Assembly: GCA_965365445.1 (NCBI GenBank)
Contig: CBDUBS010000001.1
Coordinates: 13,877 to 77,876, forward strand
DNA: 64,000 nucleotides
From: CBDUBS01 sp965365445
GTDB lineage: Bacteria > Bacteroidota > Rhodothermia > Rhodothermales > DASSAV01
Direction of reading: 5' to 3'
The position numbers were made by a program, and so were the translations under genes. Shown here piece after piece: positions 17,551-26,804 of the stretch. A model generated the notes under the pieces. That model saw only the letters and a program-made list of their open reading frames with translations. It did not search any database and was not told the DNA's origin. The stretch's first letter is position 1, and each line of letters starts with the position of its first letter.

Positions 17551-18969
17551 TTATCTGCTAACGGCGCCCCCTACCGTAATCAGGCGGTCGGTGTTAACCC
17601 GGAGGTCGGAGTAGTACACCATGGCCAGATAGAGTGCTTCCGAGCGTGGCGGTGTGCCGGCCAGGGCGTTTCGCAAGCGGCGGTCCGAAGAAACGTATCG
17701 GTACTCATAAGCGCCTTGTTTGAGAAGGACTGAACCCTCGTAGCGGCCGTTCTCCGGCGCCCAGATCAGGCGATTGGCGGAGTCGTACTGCCATCCGTTA
17801 AAACTGCCGGTAATGACGAGATCGCCGGTCAAGGGGGTTTCATCCGGCGGCACGAAGCTGAATAGCGCCTCCACGTATTCACCTCCGTGATCCGGGTCGG
17901 ATACGGTCCGGACCGCTTCTTCTACTACCGTTTGTCCGTTCAGCACCGGGTCGATACCCGAAGCCGGAAATTGGGCATAATCCGGCTCCAGAAGAACGGT
18001 GAAGGGTTGACGGTCGAAGTTCGTTCGCTCTATCCGATCTCCCACGCGCAAATTCGTCAGGTCGAGGTAGTAATCTCCGGGCTCCGGCTGAAAGGCCGCT
18101 TCCGGTTGCAAGTAAAACTGTAAAGACGGCTGGCTGATGAGCGAGGGCCGGTCGGCGCAACGTGCATATTCGATACGGCCGCCTCGTACGAAGCATACAT
18201 CGAAATCGTACACGTTGGCCGCTGTTTCATCAGGGGGTGTAAACCGAACGATAGGCGAAACGGAAGGGAAATTCTGCCCGCCGACCAGAAGATTCTCGAG
18301 TCCCACCTCCAGCCCCGCGGACTGTTCAGACACGAAAAACGGCCTTTCGAACAAAACTTCGTTTTCTCTTCCCTGCTCGGTGATTCGGATGATGTAGTTG
18401 CCGCTGATCCTGAAATCGATGGAGTTGTTGGGAAACGTGTAGGTGTAGTGCGTGTAGTTTATCGAGGTAGCATGAGACGGCCTGAAATCGAGCAAATCAT
18501 CCCGCTGAAAAGCATCCAGGTATTCCGCCGGCGTGAGATCCCGCCGCCACCGCCTGTCGGCGTGGTAGAAGTATGCGGAGAGCGGCCTGCCGCTCCGTAC
18601 GAGGAGATCGAACTCGATGGTGATGCGGCTGCCGGCATCTTGCATAGAATAGACGGGCAGGCTTGTTTCATCCCCTCCGGCGTATACCTGTACGGTTTTT
18701 ACTTCAGGGTGCTGTCGAGCCAGGTTGAGATCGACGCCCAGCCTGGATGGATCGACGGAACGGGTAACCTGTCGCCGACGCGGCGTATTATCCCCCTCCT
18801 CTCTGGCAGAAGCGCATCCCGAAACACCCAGGAATAGCGCTATCCCCAGGACTGTCATTATCGTTCGCACGGTTGTTAGCCCAGTCTGGTTTGGTTTTTT
18901 GGATGCGAAAAACCGTTGCTCATCCCAACGCTCCATCTGCCGGTCGCAAGCCCACGTACGCATCCTCAT
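17551..18969 (-). CDS. DUF5103 / type IX secretion system plug-type lipoprotein
   Basis: A 472-residue protein matching DUF5103, annotated in Bacteroidota as a type IX secretion plug protein. Blocks seen include VKTVQVYAGGDETSLPVY, a YFYHADRRWR segment, FPNNSIDFRISGNY, VEALFSF and a C-terminal domain with GDLVITGSFNGWQY. A lipobox GVSGC around residues 47-51 of this frame predicts a lipoprotein. The first ATG at 18969 overlaps the upstream peptidase stop as ATGA, but it leaves an atypically long n-region. The ATG at 18858 gives a textbook lipoprotein signal, so the start is unresolved. Confidence 0.87.
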   Translation of the reverse strand: MRMRTWACDRQMERWDEQRFFASKKPNQTGLTTVRTIMTVLGIALFLGVSGCASAREEGDNTPRRRQVTRSVDPSRLGVDLNLARQHPEVKTVQVYAGGDETSLPVYSMQDAGSRITIEFDLLVRSGRPLSAYFYHADRRWRRDLTPAEYLDAFQRDDLLDFRPSHATSINYTHYTYTFPNNSIDFRISGNYIIRITEQGRENEVLFERPFFVSEQSAGLEVGLENLLVGGQNFPSVSPIVRFTPPDETAANVYDFDVCFVRGGRIEYARCADRPSLISQPSLQFYLQPEAAFQPEPGDYYLDLTNLRVGDRIERTNFDRQPFTVLLEPDYAQFPASGIDPVLNGQTVVEEAVRTVSDPDHGGEYVEALFSFVPPDETPLTGDLVITGSFNGWQYDSANRLIWAPENGRYEGSVLLKQGAYEYRYVSSDRRLRNALAGTPPRSEALYLAMVYYSDLRVNTDRLITVGGAVSR

Positions 18970-21281
18970 AACCTGTCGGCAGCGCTGAGGTTCGCCGGAG
19001 CCGATACCTTACCCCAGTATTTCTCAATCCACTGCATCTTCCGGACGAAATCATCCAACGCAAGGGCTATGTTAATCGCCCCGGTCCGCCGGTAGCTGTA
19101 GGCTGCCTTCTGCGCGAAACCGGCGGCAGCCTCATATCGACCTGTAAGGTAGGCCAGACGGGCCAGCCACACCCGTTGTTGACGGTTCAGTACCATCCGT
19201 TCCCCAGGAGATAGAGAGGTTTCCTCACCTATCCCTACGTACTGCATCCACTGATAGGCCGGTTCATATCTTTTCGTTTCCATCGCCCTCAGCGCTTGGC
19301 TCAGGCAGCGCAGGGGCTGCTCGCTGCACTCGGCCGGGCTTCGTTCCGACGCCTCTTCGTGCGTATTCCATCTCGCAGCCGTCAGGGCTGAGTCGGCCAG
19401 GGCTTTTCGCAAAATAAGCGCGGCCCTTCGCTCCTCGGCGGCATAGGGTGTCGCCTGGAGCGCACGGCTGTAGTGCCGCCGGGCTTCCGGTTGGTTTCCA
19501 AGAAGCGCGTGCGCGTCCCCTTTCCTCGCCTGAAGCAGAGGGCCTTCGCTGGTGGAGTCCGGAAGAATGGCCAGTACATCGTCAGGTCGGTTGCGTATCA
19601 GAAGGATGCCCGAATGAAGGCCGAGAGCTTCCGGCGCGCCGGGCTGCTTCTCCAGCGACGCGTGCAGGAATTTGAGCGCCCGGACCGTATCCCCATCTGC
19701 AAGCGCTCGCTCGCCTTTTCGGTATAAACGTACGTACGGCGGTACGTAATGCGGGCATCTGACTTCAAAAAGCGAGGGCAACGTAAAACGTCTGTTCACA
19801 ATGGACTCCGTATCTCTGGCTATCAGCCGCTGAGACGCCAGAAAATCCACCCACCCGCTCGCCAGACTATCTACGGACGTACCAAAAACCTCCTGAAAAT
19901 CAGGACGTCGGTAGAATACCTTTATGCGTTCTACCCCGTATCGGTCGGTCAGATATCGAATGAACGAACCCATAGTGGTATACGAAACGGTTCCTCTTCC
20001 CGTCCAGAAGCCCCCTGCGGTAAGCCGCCCGGCAAGATCTCTGGCCATGTCGTCGGCTTCGAGTCCGGTAACTCCGACCTGCTCATATCCGGCAACCAGA
20101 ACTTGCTCATGAACGGACGGGTAGATGGTTGGCGCTTCGAAGGCTACGGCCAGACCCTCCACGAGGCCGGGCAGATTGGGCGCACGCAGGGGTCGCGGAG
20201 CGAACTCGCGGGAAAAAACATGGACCAGTTCGTGTGAAAAGACCGACTCGAACGCGGGCAACAGAATGTGCATCTGCGGTTCGGATAGCCACACGGGCGC
20301 CACGTTGGTGTATCGGGCGCCCGTCAGCCTGGCTCTGGTTTCAGAATCGGGATACAGGTAGCTGTCGATTCGCCCGGGCGGCTCCACACCTAGGCGCTCT
20401 GCAAGCCGGGCATACCGGTACTCGTGTTCCTGAGCAAGACGATGCAGCGTTTCCGGCTCGACGGCGGCCGGATCGAAGTAGAGGGTAAAATGCTCCGTCC
20501 GGTAGCTTTTGCCCAGTGTTTCCGCAATGAGCCAGGCCGGCGTGTTGATCCCGAAACGCGCTGAAAAAGCATACGTCGCTCCCACGCAGAGCGTTGCGAC
20601 CACGAATGCGGCCCGCACGTTTCCGGCCGCCGCATCGGACGGGCGCCGTAAAAGGCAGCCCGCAAGGAATAGGAGAACAGACCACCCGGCCGTAAGCCCG
20701 CGAAACCAGAAAAGTCCCGGTCGTACGGCCAGTTCCACATCATAGATCGGTCCGAGTATACCTCCGAAGATATGATTGTACGTGTAAAACTGGGGATGCA
20801 GGCCGAGGTCATACAGTACGCCGCCCGCAATCACGCACGCCCCGATGCACCACAACCAGAACAAGCGGAATCGGATATTCAACCCGGTAAGGAAATAGGC
20901 AACCGACAAGGCAAAGGGCAGCGTAATGCCGGGGAATAGCACATAGAACAACAACCCTTGCAAGTAGCCGCAATTGGGCCTCCATAATAGAGATGCGGTC
21001 AGAAGGGCGAGAGGAATGCCCAGGGCGGCGTACTGTTCTACGAACGTCCTCCGCACCGACCGGTCATTTTCGAGCGATCGAATCCCGGCAGAACCAGCCA
21101 CGAAGTAAACGAGCGTAGCTGCGGCTGCCGCCGACTCGACGTGCAGCAGCCCTACGAGGGGAAACGCCAACAGGATCAATCCGAAAACGAGATAGACGGC
21201 AGCCGTCCAGCGCACCTCGGGAGATGGGTAGCCGGGTAGACGAAGCGGTTCGGATGAGGGCTCCGATGTGGAGACGGGCAT
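18966..21281 (-). CDS. Membrane-anchored zinc metallopeptidase (peptidase MA-like) with TPR tail
   Basis: A 771-residue protein in three parts. The N-terminal ~240 residues hold about seven or eight membrane helices. Next is an extracytoplasmic gluzincin-type domain with HELVH at 350-354 and downstream Glu375 in LVEGLAVAFE, the zinc site of peptidase MA-like families. The C-terminal ~250 residues form a TPR-like helical repeat region (EALGLHSGILLI, ARKGDAHALLGNQPEARRHYSRAL). The stop overlaps the start of the DUF5103 gene as ATGA, implying translational coupling. Substrate unknown; partnership with the secretion protein is inferred from coupling. Confidence 0.8.
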   Translation of the reverse strand: MPVSTSEPSSEPLRLPGYPSPEVRWTAAVYLVFGLILLAFPLVGLLHVESAAAAATLVYFVAGSAGIRSLENDRSVRRTFVEQYAALGIPLALLTASLLWRPNCGYLQGLLFYVLFPGITLPFALSVAYFLTGLNIRFRLFWLWCIGACVIAGGVLYDLGLHPQFYTYNHIFGGILGPIYDVELAVRPGLFWFRGLTAGWSVLLFLAGCLLRRPSDAAAGNVRAAFVVATLCVGATYAFSARFGINTPAWLIAETLGKSYRTEHFTLYFDPAAVEPETLHRLAQEHEYRYARLAERLGVEPPGRIDSYLYPDSETRARLTGARYTNVAPVWLSEPQMHILLPAFESVFSHELVHVFSREFAPRPLRAPNLPGLVEGLAVAFEAPTIYPSVHEQVLVAGYEQVGVTGLEADDMARDLAGRLTAGGFWTGRGTVSYTTMGSFIRYLTDRYGVERIKVFYRRPDFQEVFGTSVDSLASGWVDFLASQRLIARDTESIVNRRFTLPSLFEVRCPHYVPPYVRLYRKGERALADGDTVRALKFLHASLEKQPGAPEALGLHSGILLIRNRPDDVLAILPDSTSEGPLLQARKGDAHALLGNQPEARRHYSRALQATPYAAEERRAALILRKALADSALTAARWNTHEEASERSPAECSEQPLRCLSQALRAMETKRYEPAYQWMQYVGIGEETSLSPGERMVLNRQQRVWLARLAYLTGRYEAAAGFAQKAAYSYRRTGAINIALALDDFVRKMQWIEKYWGKVSAPANLSAADRL

Positions 21282-21310
21282 ACAATAATTACGCTACCTA
21301 TATGTAGCAC

Positions 21311-21342
21311 AAAAAAGGTCATGCCTTGCGGGCATGACCTTT
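21311..21342 (-). terminator. Intrinsic terminator of the histone-like gene
   Basis: Arms 21314-21325 and 21331-21342 pair over 12 bp around a five-base loop. Read on the minus strand, the stem is followed by a run of T (complement of 21311-21316). It lies ~25 bp past the stop of the histone H1-like gene and before the peptidase gene, isolating the two transcripts. Confidence 0.88.
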
Positions 21343-21367
21343 ACAAAACGTTCCGGCCGGGATAAAA

Positions 21368-21544
21368 TCAGGCGGCGTTCTTTTTGTCCTGCACTTCCGT
21401 GCGAATATCCTGCGCCATCTGCTTCAGATCCTGCATAGCTTTACGAACCCGGGTGCCGGCGGCCTTGTTGTTCTTGTCGTAGAACTGGGAGAAGTCCCGC
21501 TCCAGACCGTCGACGAAGTTTTTCAAGTCCTCAAATCTGCTCAT
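21368..21544 (-). CDS. Histone H1-like DNA-associated protein (58 residues)
   Basis: A short, Lys/Arg-rich helical protein: RFEDLKNFVDGLERDF, NNKAAGTRVRKAMQDLKQM and a DKKNAA tail. It fits the histone H1-like (Hc1-type) family seen in Bacteroidota, thought to bind and compact DNA. The start at 21544 has a strong GGGAGG site. It has its own promoter-like element (21615-21643) and a strong terminator (21311-21342), so it is a monocistronic, probably well-expressed gene. The frame extends upstream, but only this part is family-like. Confidence 0.88.
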   Translation of the reverse strand: MSRFEDLKNFVDGLERDFSQFYDKNNKAAGTRVRKAMQDLKQMAQDIRTEVQDKKNAA

Positions 21545-21614
21545 AGTTACCCTCCCAAATATTGTTAAAGATGTACTGGAATTTGCACTTCCCGACTCGA
21601 GTGGCACTTTTTGA

Positions 21615-21643
21615 AACTTAATCACGGCAACAGCGCGTGTCAA
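21615..21643 (-). promoter_or_regulatory. Promoter of the histone-like gene
   Basis: On the minus strand, TTGACA (21643-21638) is followed after exactly 17 bases by TAAGTT (21620-21615). TAAGTTTC also fits the Bacteroidota -7 pattern TAnnTTTG in part. Predicted transcription would start about 60-70 bases before the ATG at 21544. Confidence 0.7.
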
Positions 21644-21660
21644 TAAGTGGAAACGCCGAA

Positions 21661-21684
21661 AAAGGCCGAAAAACGGCTTTTTTT
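21661..21684 (+). terminator. Hairpin with T-run on the plus strand
   Basis: AAAGGCCG at 21661-21668 pairs with CGGCTTTT-side bases 21674-21681 (one G-T wobble, A5 loop), and a seven-T run spans 21678-21684. It has terminator form on the plus strand, but no plus-strand gene precedes it closely. It may shield the histone promoter region or end an antisense transcript. Confidence 0.5.
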
Positions 21685-22082
21685 GTAAGGATCAGGTTAC
21701 CACATCCTCTTTCAGGCCGGAAACGCCTGTTCCGACATGGGTGAACGGCGGCTATCGGAGCGCGTCGTTGAAAAAGCGGCGGCCCGCTTGCGACCGTAAG
21801 ATGGGGGCAAAGAACCATTCCCCGGTTGGTATGGCCGGCTGTGTGCGACCAGACCGTATCAAGGCGCGGTTCCTTGAGCCGTATGCGTCCAGTATAGTAT
21901 CGGGCCGCCTAACCCCGGGAAGCGAATATCCCATTCGTGTCTGACGTTATCCTCAACTTTTCTACCAAGTATCCACACACGTTGTCCATACGCCCGTTTC
22001 CTGTGTTCCTTATACTTGCGTTTTGCGTTGCGGACGACAGGATCACGCCTGACTGCTGCCTTATTTACCCGGAATCGCCTCC
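21685..22082. other. Intergenic region upstream of dnaE, no gene recognised
   Basis: This stretch leads into dnaE and should hold its promoter. Short open frames here do not resemble proteins and lack ribosome sites. A TATAGT box near 21893 is present without a good -35. No RNA gene pattern was recognised. Confidence 0.5.
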
Positions 22083-25000
22083 ATGCTCGAATTCAGCCAT
22101 CTTCATTGCCATACCCAGTACTCCTTGCTCGATGGCGCGGCCCGGATCAAGACGCTCGTTCAGAAAGCGTCAGCCATGGGCATGAAGGCACTGGCCATTA
22201 CCGATCACGGTAATCTGTACGGCGTTCCTGAATTTTATACCGAGGCAAAAAAGGCGGGTGTACAGCCGATTATCGGGTGCGAGTTCTACGTTACACCGGG
22301 CGGCATGGCGGATCGGTCGGATCGGACTCGCTACCACCAGGTTCTGCTCGCAGCGACCGAAGACGGGTATCGAAACCTCATCCGCCTTTCTTCCGCCTCC
22401 TACCTCGACGGCTACTATTACAAGCCCCGCATCGACAGGGAGTTACTAAAATCCCATGCTTCAGGGCTTATAGCCACTACCTGTTGTTTACAGGGGCAGG
22501 TGCCGCAAACATTGCTGAAGCGAGGGGAAGACGCGGCCCGAAAGGTATTCCAGGAATATCTCGACATTTTCGGCGAAAACTACTACATCGAGATTCAGGA
22601 TCACGGGATCGAGGATCAAAAGAAAGTCAATGCCGTCCTGCTCCGTTGGGCGTCGGAGTATGGAGTCAGTGTCGTGGCTACGAACGACATCCACTACGTA
22701 GACCAGTCCGATGCCGCCGCCCAGGACGTATTGCTTTGCCTGCAAACCGGGAAGGACCTGTACGATCCAAACCGGATGCGTTTCGACAACGACCAGTTCT
22801 TCTTCAAGAGCGCCGATGAAATGTATGGCGCGCTCGTGGAGCTCGAATCTGTCGACCGGGAAGCGGCTCTGGCAACGACCGGCGAGGTAGCGGACAAATG
22901 CCGGGTGGACCTTTCGATGGGGAAACTGCTCATGCCCCATTACCCGCTACCCCCGGAGTTCGGCAACGACATGGACGCGTACCTCAGCCATCTCGTTTTC
23001 GAGGGCGCGAAAAAACGGTACGGGGAGGTAAGCCAGGCCATCGCGGATCGCCTGCATTACGAGCTGGACGTCATCAAAGCGATGGGATTCGCCGGCTATT
23101 TTCTCATTGTTCAGGATTTCACGACGGCAGCCCGTCAACTCAACGTAAAAGTGGGGCCCGGCCGTGGATCGGCGGCCGGCAGCGCGGTCGCCTACAGCCT
23201 GGGGATAACCAACATCGATCCACTGCGGTATGAATTGCTTTTCGAGCGCTTCCTGAATCCAGAGCGTGTTTCCATGCCGGATATCGACATCGACTTCGAC
23301 GACCGGGGGCGCGGGCAGGTTATCGACTATGTCGTCCAGAAATACGGCCGGGAAAACGTCTGCCAGATCGTGACCTTTGGAACCATGGGGGCGCGTTCGG
23401 TAATTCGAGATGTGGGTCGGGTGCTGGGGATTCCCCTACCGGAAACCGACCGCATCGCAAAGATGGTCCCCGAAGGCCCGAAAGTCAGTCTTGATACGGC
23501 CATCGACGAAGTGCCCGAGTTTCGCAAGCTGCTCGACGATCCGAACCCGCAGATACGGAATCTGCTCCACTATGCTAAAGTACTGGAAGGTTCCGCCCGT
23601 CATACCGGGGTTCATGCGGCGGGCGTAATCATCGCACCGGGCCGCGTCAGCGACTACGTCCCGGTTGCCGTCGCGAAAGGAAAATCGACCGGCGAAGACG
23701 TCGTCACGACACAGTACGACGGCAAGTGGGTAGAATCGTTCGGCTTGTTGAAGATGGACTTCCTGGGCCTGAAGACGCTCACGGTCCTCAGCGACGCCCT
23801 GGAACTCATCAAAGGCCGCCACGGCATCGACATCGACCTGGACCGCATCCCATTCGACGACGCCAAAACATACGAACTTTTCCAACGGGGCGAGACGGTC
23901 GCCATATTCCAGTTCGAGTCCTCCGGAATGCGGGAGTGGATGCGCAAGCTGAAACCGACGGGCATCGATGACCTCATCGCGATGAACGCCCTGTACCGTC
24001 CCGGCCCGATGGACCTCATCCCGAACTATATCGATCGCAAGCATGGCCGGGAAATCGTGGAGTATCCCCACCCCATGCTTCAGCCTATTCTGGAGCCCAC
24101 GTATGGCATCCCTGTCTATCAGGAGCAGGTCATGCAAATGGCTCAGGTGATGGGCGGCTACACGCTCGGCAGCGCCGATCTGTTGCGCCGGGCTATGGGC
24201 AAGAAGCAAAAGGAAGAAATGGCCAGGCACCGGACGCTTTTCGTCCAGGGCGCCCTGGAACGCGGTGTGCCGGAGCAGACGGCGAACGACGTGTTCGACA
24301 TGATGGCCAAGTTCGCCGGATACGGCTTCAACAAAAGCCATAGCGCCGCCTACTCGGTTGTGGCTTACCAGACGGCCTACCTGAAGGCGCATTACCCTGC
24401 CGAGTTTCTCGCCGCCGCCATGACAAATGAAATGGGCGACACGAAAAAACTGTCGGTGGTGCTGGAGGAGGCGCGAAAAATGGGGCATGAAATGCTGCCC
24501 CCTTCCGTCAACCACAGCCAGGCCCACTTTACGGTAGAGGACGGCAAGATCCGGTTCGGGCTCGGGGCCATCAAAGGCGTCGGCGTCGGCGCCATCGAAG
24601 CCATCCATAAGCTTCGGCAGAAACACGGTCCGTTCAAGACATTGTTTGAACTGACGCGCGAGCTCGACCTGCGGGCCGTAAACAAGAAAACACTGGAGTG
24701 CCTCGCGCGGGTCGGGGCGCTCGACACCCTCTTCGGGCATCGCGCCCAGCTGGTGGAGTCGATTGACGTTGCCATCCAGTATGCGACCAAAATACAGGCC
24801 GACCGGGCTGCAGGCCAGAACTCTCTGTTCGGCTCCGTTCAAAACGGCGTCGGCGCCCTGGAACCGAACATGCCCCTCATCGACCCGTGGCCGCGGTCGA
24901 AGTTGCTCAAAGAGGAACGTGAATTGATCGGATTTTACGTATCCGGACACCCGCTGGAGGCCTATGCCGCCGAAGCATCCGCCTTTTCTACCGCTGGCCT

Positions 25001-25595
25001 GAACGACATCGAACGACTGGAACAGGAGATGATTACGTTTCAGGCTTCAACGAACGGTTCGAATGGGTACGCGCAGCCGAAGGGACCTGTCCATCGGTTC
25101 TGCGGAATCATCACGGAGATACAGCATCGAACCTCCAGATCGGGGCGGCCCATGGCGTTTGCCACCCTGGAGGATTTCAATGGGCAGGGTGAAGTGGTCT
25201 GCTTTGCCCAACAACTCGAAAAAGTAGGCAGTTACCTACGGGTGGATGAAATCGTGCTCGTAAAAGGCGAAACAGAGGTGCGCGGAGGCGCCGTAAAAAT
25301 CGTCGCACACGACGTCATACCGATGTGGAAAGTACGGGAGCAGCTGATTCAAGCCATCATCGTGCGCATCCACATCGACCTCGTGAACGTGGAACTCATC
25401 GAGAAACTCCGCGATTTATGCGAGAGTAACCGGGGGCGTTGCAAACTGTACTTCCAGATCGTAGATCCGGGGTATGCGAAATCGATACCGAGGCTCCGCA
25501 GTCGTAAATTCGTCGTCGATCCGACGTCCGAATTGATGCAAGGCATCTCCCGGCTTTTCGGAAAAGAGAATATTACGGTCGAGGGCGACGCTTGA
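22083..25595 (+). CDS. dnaE: DNA polymerase III alpha subunit
   Basis: A 1170-residue replicative polymerase of DnaE type. The N-terminal PHP domain starts EFSHLHCHTQYSLLDGA. The catalytic palm holds MPDIDIDFDD at about residues 398-407 with the metal-binding Asp pair, preceded by KVGPGRGSAAGSAVAYSL. The fingers segment has GYGFNKSHSAAYSVVAYQTAYL. A tandem HhH region, an OB-fold (HRFCGIITEIQHRTSRSGRPMA) and a C-terminal tail follow. It synthesises DNA at the fork with the sliding clamp. The smr gene follows after ~40 bp. Confidence 0.97.
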   Translation: MLEFSHLHCHTQYSLLDGAARIKTLVQKASAMGMKALAITDHGNLYGVPEFYTEAKKAGVQPIIGCEFYVTPGGMADRSDRTRYHQVLLAATEDGYRNLIRLSSASYLDGYYYKPRIDRELLKSHASGLIATTCCLQGQVPQTLLKRGEDAARKVFQEYLDIFGENYYIEIQDHGIEDQKKVNAVLLRWASEYGVSVVATNDIHYVDQSDAAAQDVLLCLQTGKDLYDPNRMRFDNDQFFFKSADEMYGALVELESVDREAALATTGEVADKCRVDLSMGKLLMPHYPLPPEFGNDMDAYLSHLVFEGAKKRYGEVSQAIADRLHYELDVIKAMGFAGYFLIVQDFTTAARQLNVKVGPGRGSAAGSAVAYSLGITNIDPLRYELLFERFLNPERVSMPDIDIDFDDRGRGQVIDYVVQKYGRENVCQIVTFGTMGARSVIRDVGRVLGIPLPETDRIAKMVPEGPKVSLDTAIDEVPEFRKLLDDPNPQIRNLLHYAKVLEGSARHTGVHAAGVIIAPGRVSDYVPVAVAKGKSTGEDVVTTQYDGKWVESFGLLKMDFLGLKTLTVLSDALELIKGRHGIDIDLDRIPFDDAKTYELFQRGETVAIFQFESSGMREWMRKLKPTGIDDLIAMNALYRPGPMDLIPNYIDRKHGREIVEYPHPMLQPILEPTYGIPVYQEQVMQMAQVMGGYTLGSADLLRRAMGKKQKEEMARHRTLFVQGALERGVPEQTANDVFDMMAKFAGYGFNKSHSAAYSVVAYQTAYLKAHYPAEFLAAAMTNEMGDTKKLSVVLEEARKMGHEMLPPSVNHSQAHFTVEDGKIRFGLGAIKGVGVGAIEAIHKLRQKHGPFKTLFELTRELDLRAVNKKTLECLARVGALDTLFGHRAQLVESIDVAIQYATKIQADRAAGQNSLFGSVQNGVGALEPNMPLIDPWPRSKLLKEERELIGFYVSGHPLEAYAAEASAFSTAGLNDIERLEQEMITFQASTNGSNGYAQPKGPVHRFCGIITEIQHRTSRSGRPMAFATLEDFNGQGEVVCFAQQLEKVGSYLRVDEIVLVKGETEVRGGAVKIVAHDVIPMWKVREQLIQAIIVRIHIDLVNVELIEKLRDLCESNRGRCKLYFQIVDPGYAKSIPRLRSRKFVVDPTSELMQGISRLFGKENITVEGDA

Positions 25596-25637
25596 CCTGC
25601 ACACTCCCCGATCAGGCTTGACGATCCAAGGCAGATT

Positions 25638-25970
25638 ATGCCCGTACCACGCGTTTCCGACGACGGCACCTGTATTACGCTGGACTTGCACGGCGCAAGC
25701 GTGAGCGAAGCCGCAGTGCTGACCCGCAAATTGCTCCAGAAAGCCCTGAGCCGGGGGCGGGGTACCGTAAAAATCATCCACGGCAGTTCAACCACAACGG
25801 CGGATACGGGCCGCGAAACAATCAAATCTACCCTGCATGCCCTCTTCGATGGCGGACATCCGGGTGTGGCCAGTGTCTTGCGTTCGGACGACTACTTGCT
25901 GGTAGCGCTCACCCCCTCTACTCGGAAAGACACAACGCCTGTCACGTTACGGGACCTCTCACCCTTCTGA
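25638..25970 (+). CDS. Stand-alone Smr domain protein
   Basis: A 110-residue protein consisting of an Smr domain: LDLHGASVSEA near residues 15-25 and the IIHGSS motif in place of the usual HGxG, followed by the C-terminal strand/helix. Smr domains are endonucleases in MutS2 and stand-alone proteins, cutting RNA or branched DNA. It is located directly after dnaE and 10 bp before the amidotransferase gene, so it is probably in the same operon. Activity on nucleic acid is a family inference. Confidence 0.8.
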   Translation: MPVPRVSDDGTCITLDLHGASVSEAAVLTRKLLQKALSRGRGTVKIIHGSSTTTADTGRETIKSTLHALFDGGHPGVASVLRSDDYLLVALTPSTRKDTTPVTLRDLSPF

Positions 25971-25980
25971 CTTCACGGGC

Positions 25981-26688
25981 GTGACGCACCACACAAAACC
26001 AATCATTGGTATATCCACCTCGCTGGAAGAGAACAGCGCCGTCCTTTCTCTGGAGTACGTCGATGCCGTTGAAACGGCCGGGGGAACGCCTGTCATTTTG
26101 CCGCCGTCCACATGTCGACATACGGCGGCAAGGCTGTCTGAAATGCTGGATGGCGTGATAATTACCGGTGGTCCGGCCGTTTCGCTGCATCTCGTAGGGA
26201 CTTTGCCCGACGATCTGCCGTCCGCGCCCGAACGGCGAGTCCAATCTGACCTGCGGATGGTTGACGTATGCGCGTCGAGCAATAAGCCGCTTCTCGGCAT
26301 ATGCTACGGAATGCAGTTGCTCAACGCATGGGCCGGGGGATCCATCTATGCGGATGTGCAAAAACAGGTAGCAGGAGCGCTCGTGCATAGCGCAACCCGA
26401 GGAGCGCCTCCTCATTCCATTCGTGTAAGCGCTACATCCTGGCTGTTTTCAGCCATGCAACGAGACGAACTGATGGTGAGTACGAACCACATCCAGGCCA
26501 TTGCATCGTTGGGATCGGGTTTCGTAGCTGTCGCCTTTGCCCCTGATGGAATGATCGAGGCCATAGAAAACCAAAGCGCGTCTATGACAGGAGTGCAGTT
26601 TCATCCCGAACGTATGGGAGAACCAATGCGGCCGCTTTTCGAGGCTTTCATCACGCGCTGTCGCGGCGGGGCGGCATACGTACCGTAA
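25981..26688 (+). CDS. Class I glutamine amidotransferase-like, gamma-Glu-GABA hydrolase family (C26)
   Basis: A 235-residue protein with the C26 catalytic triad: nucleophile Cys108 in LLGICYGMQLLN, His208 and Glu210 in GVQFHPE. The N-terminal PIIGISTS and DGVIITGGPAVS strands match PuuD-like hydrolases that cleave gamma-glutamyl bonds. The usual GICRG elbow is GICYG here. It starts with GTG. It follows the Smr gene by 10 bp. The true substrate is not known; polyamine-derived gamma-glutamyl-GABA is typical of the family. Confidence 0.87.
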   Translation: MTHHTKPIIGISTSLEENSAVLSLEYVDAVETAGGTPVILPPSTCRHTAARLSEMLDGVIITGGPAVSLHLVGTLPDDLPSAPERRVQSDLRMVDVCASSNKPLLGICYGMQLLNAWAGGSIYADVQKQVAGALVHSATRGAPPHSIRVSATSWLFSAMQRDELMVSTNHIQAIASLGSGFVAVAFAPDGMIEAIENQSASMTGVQFHPERMGEPMRPLFEAFITRCRGGAAYVP

Positions 26689-26804
26689 CGTATTTGCCGA
26701 CCGATCCGAGGAAACAGTAGCGCGCCGGGCCGTCAAAACCGGCCGGCGATCCGGAAACACAGGGTGGCCTCACCATTTTAACATACAATCGAGCGAAGCA
26801 GCCG

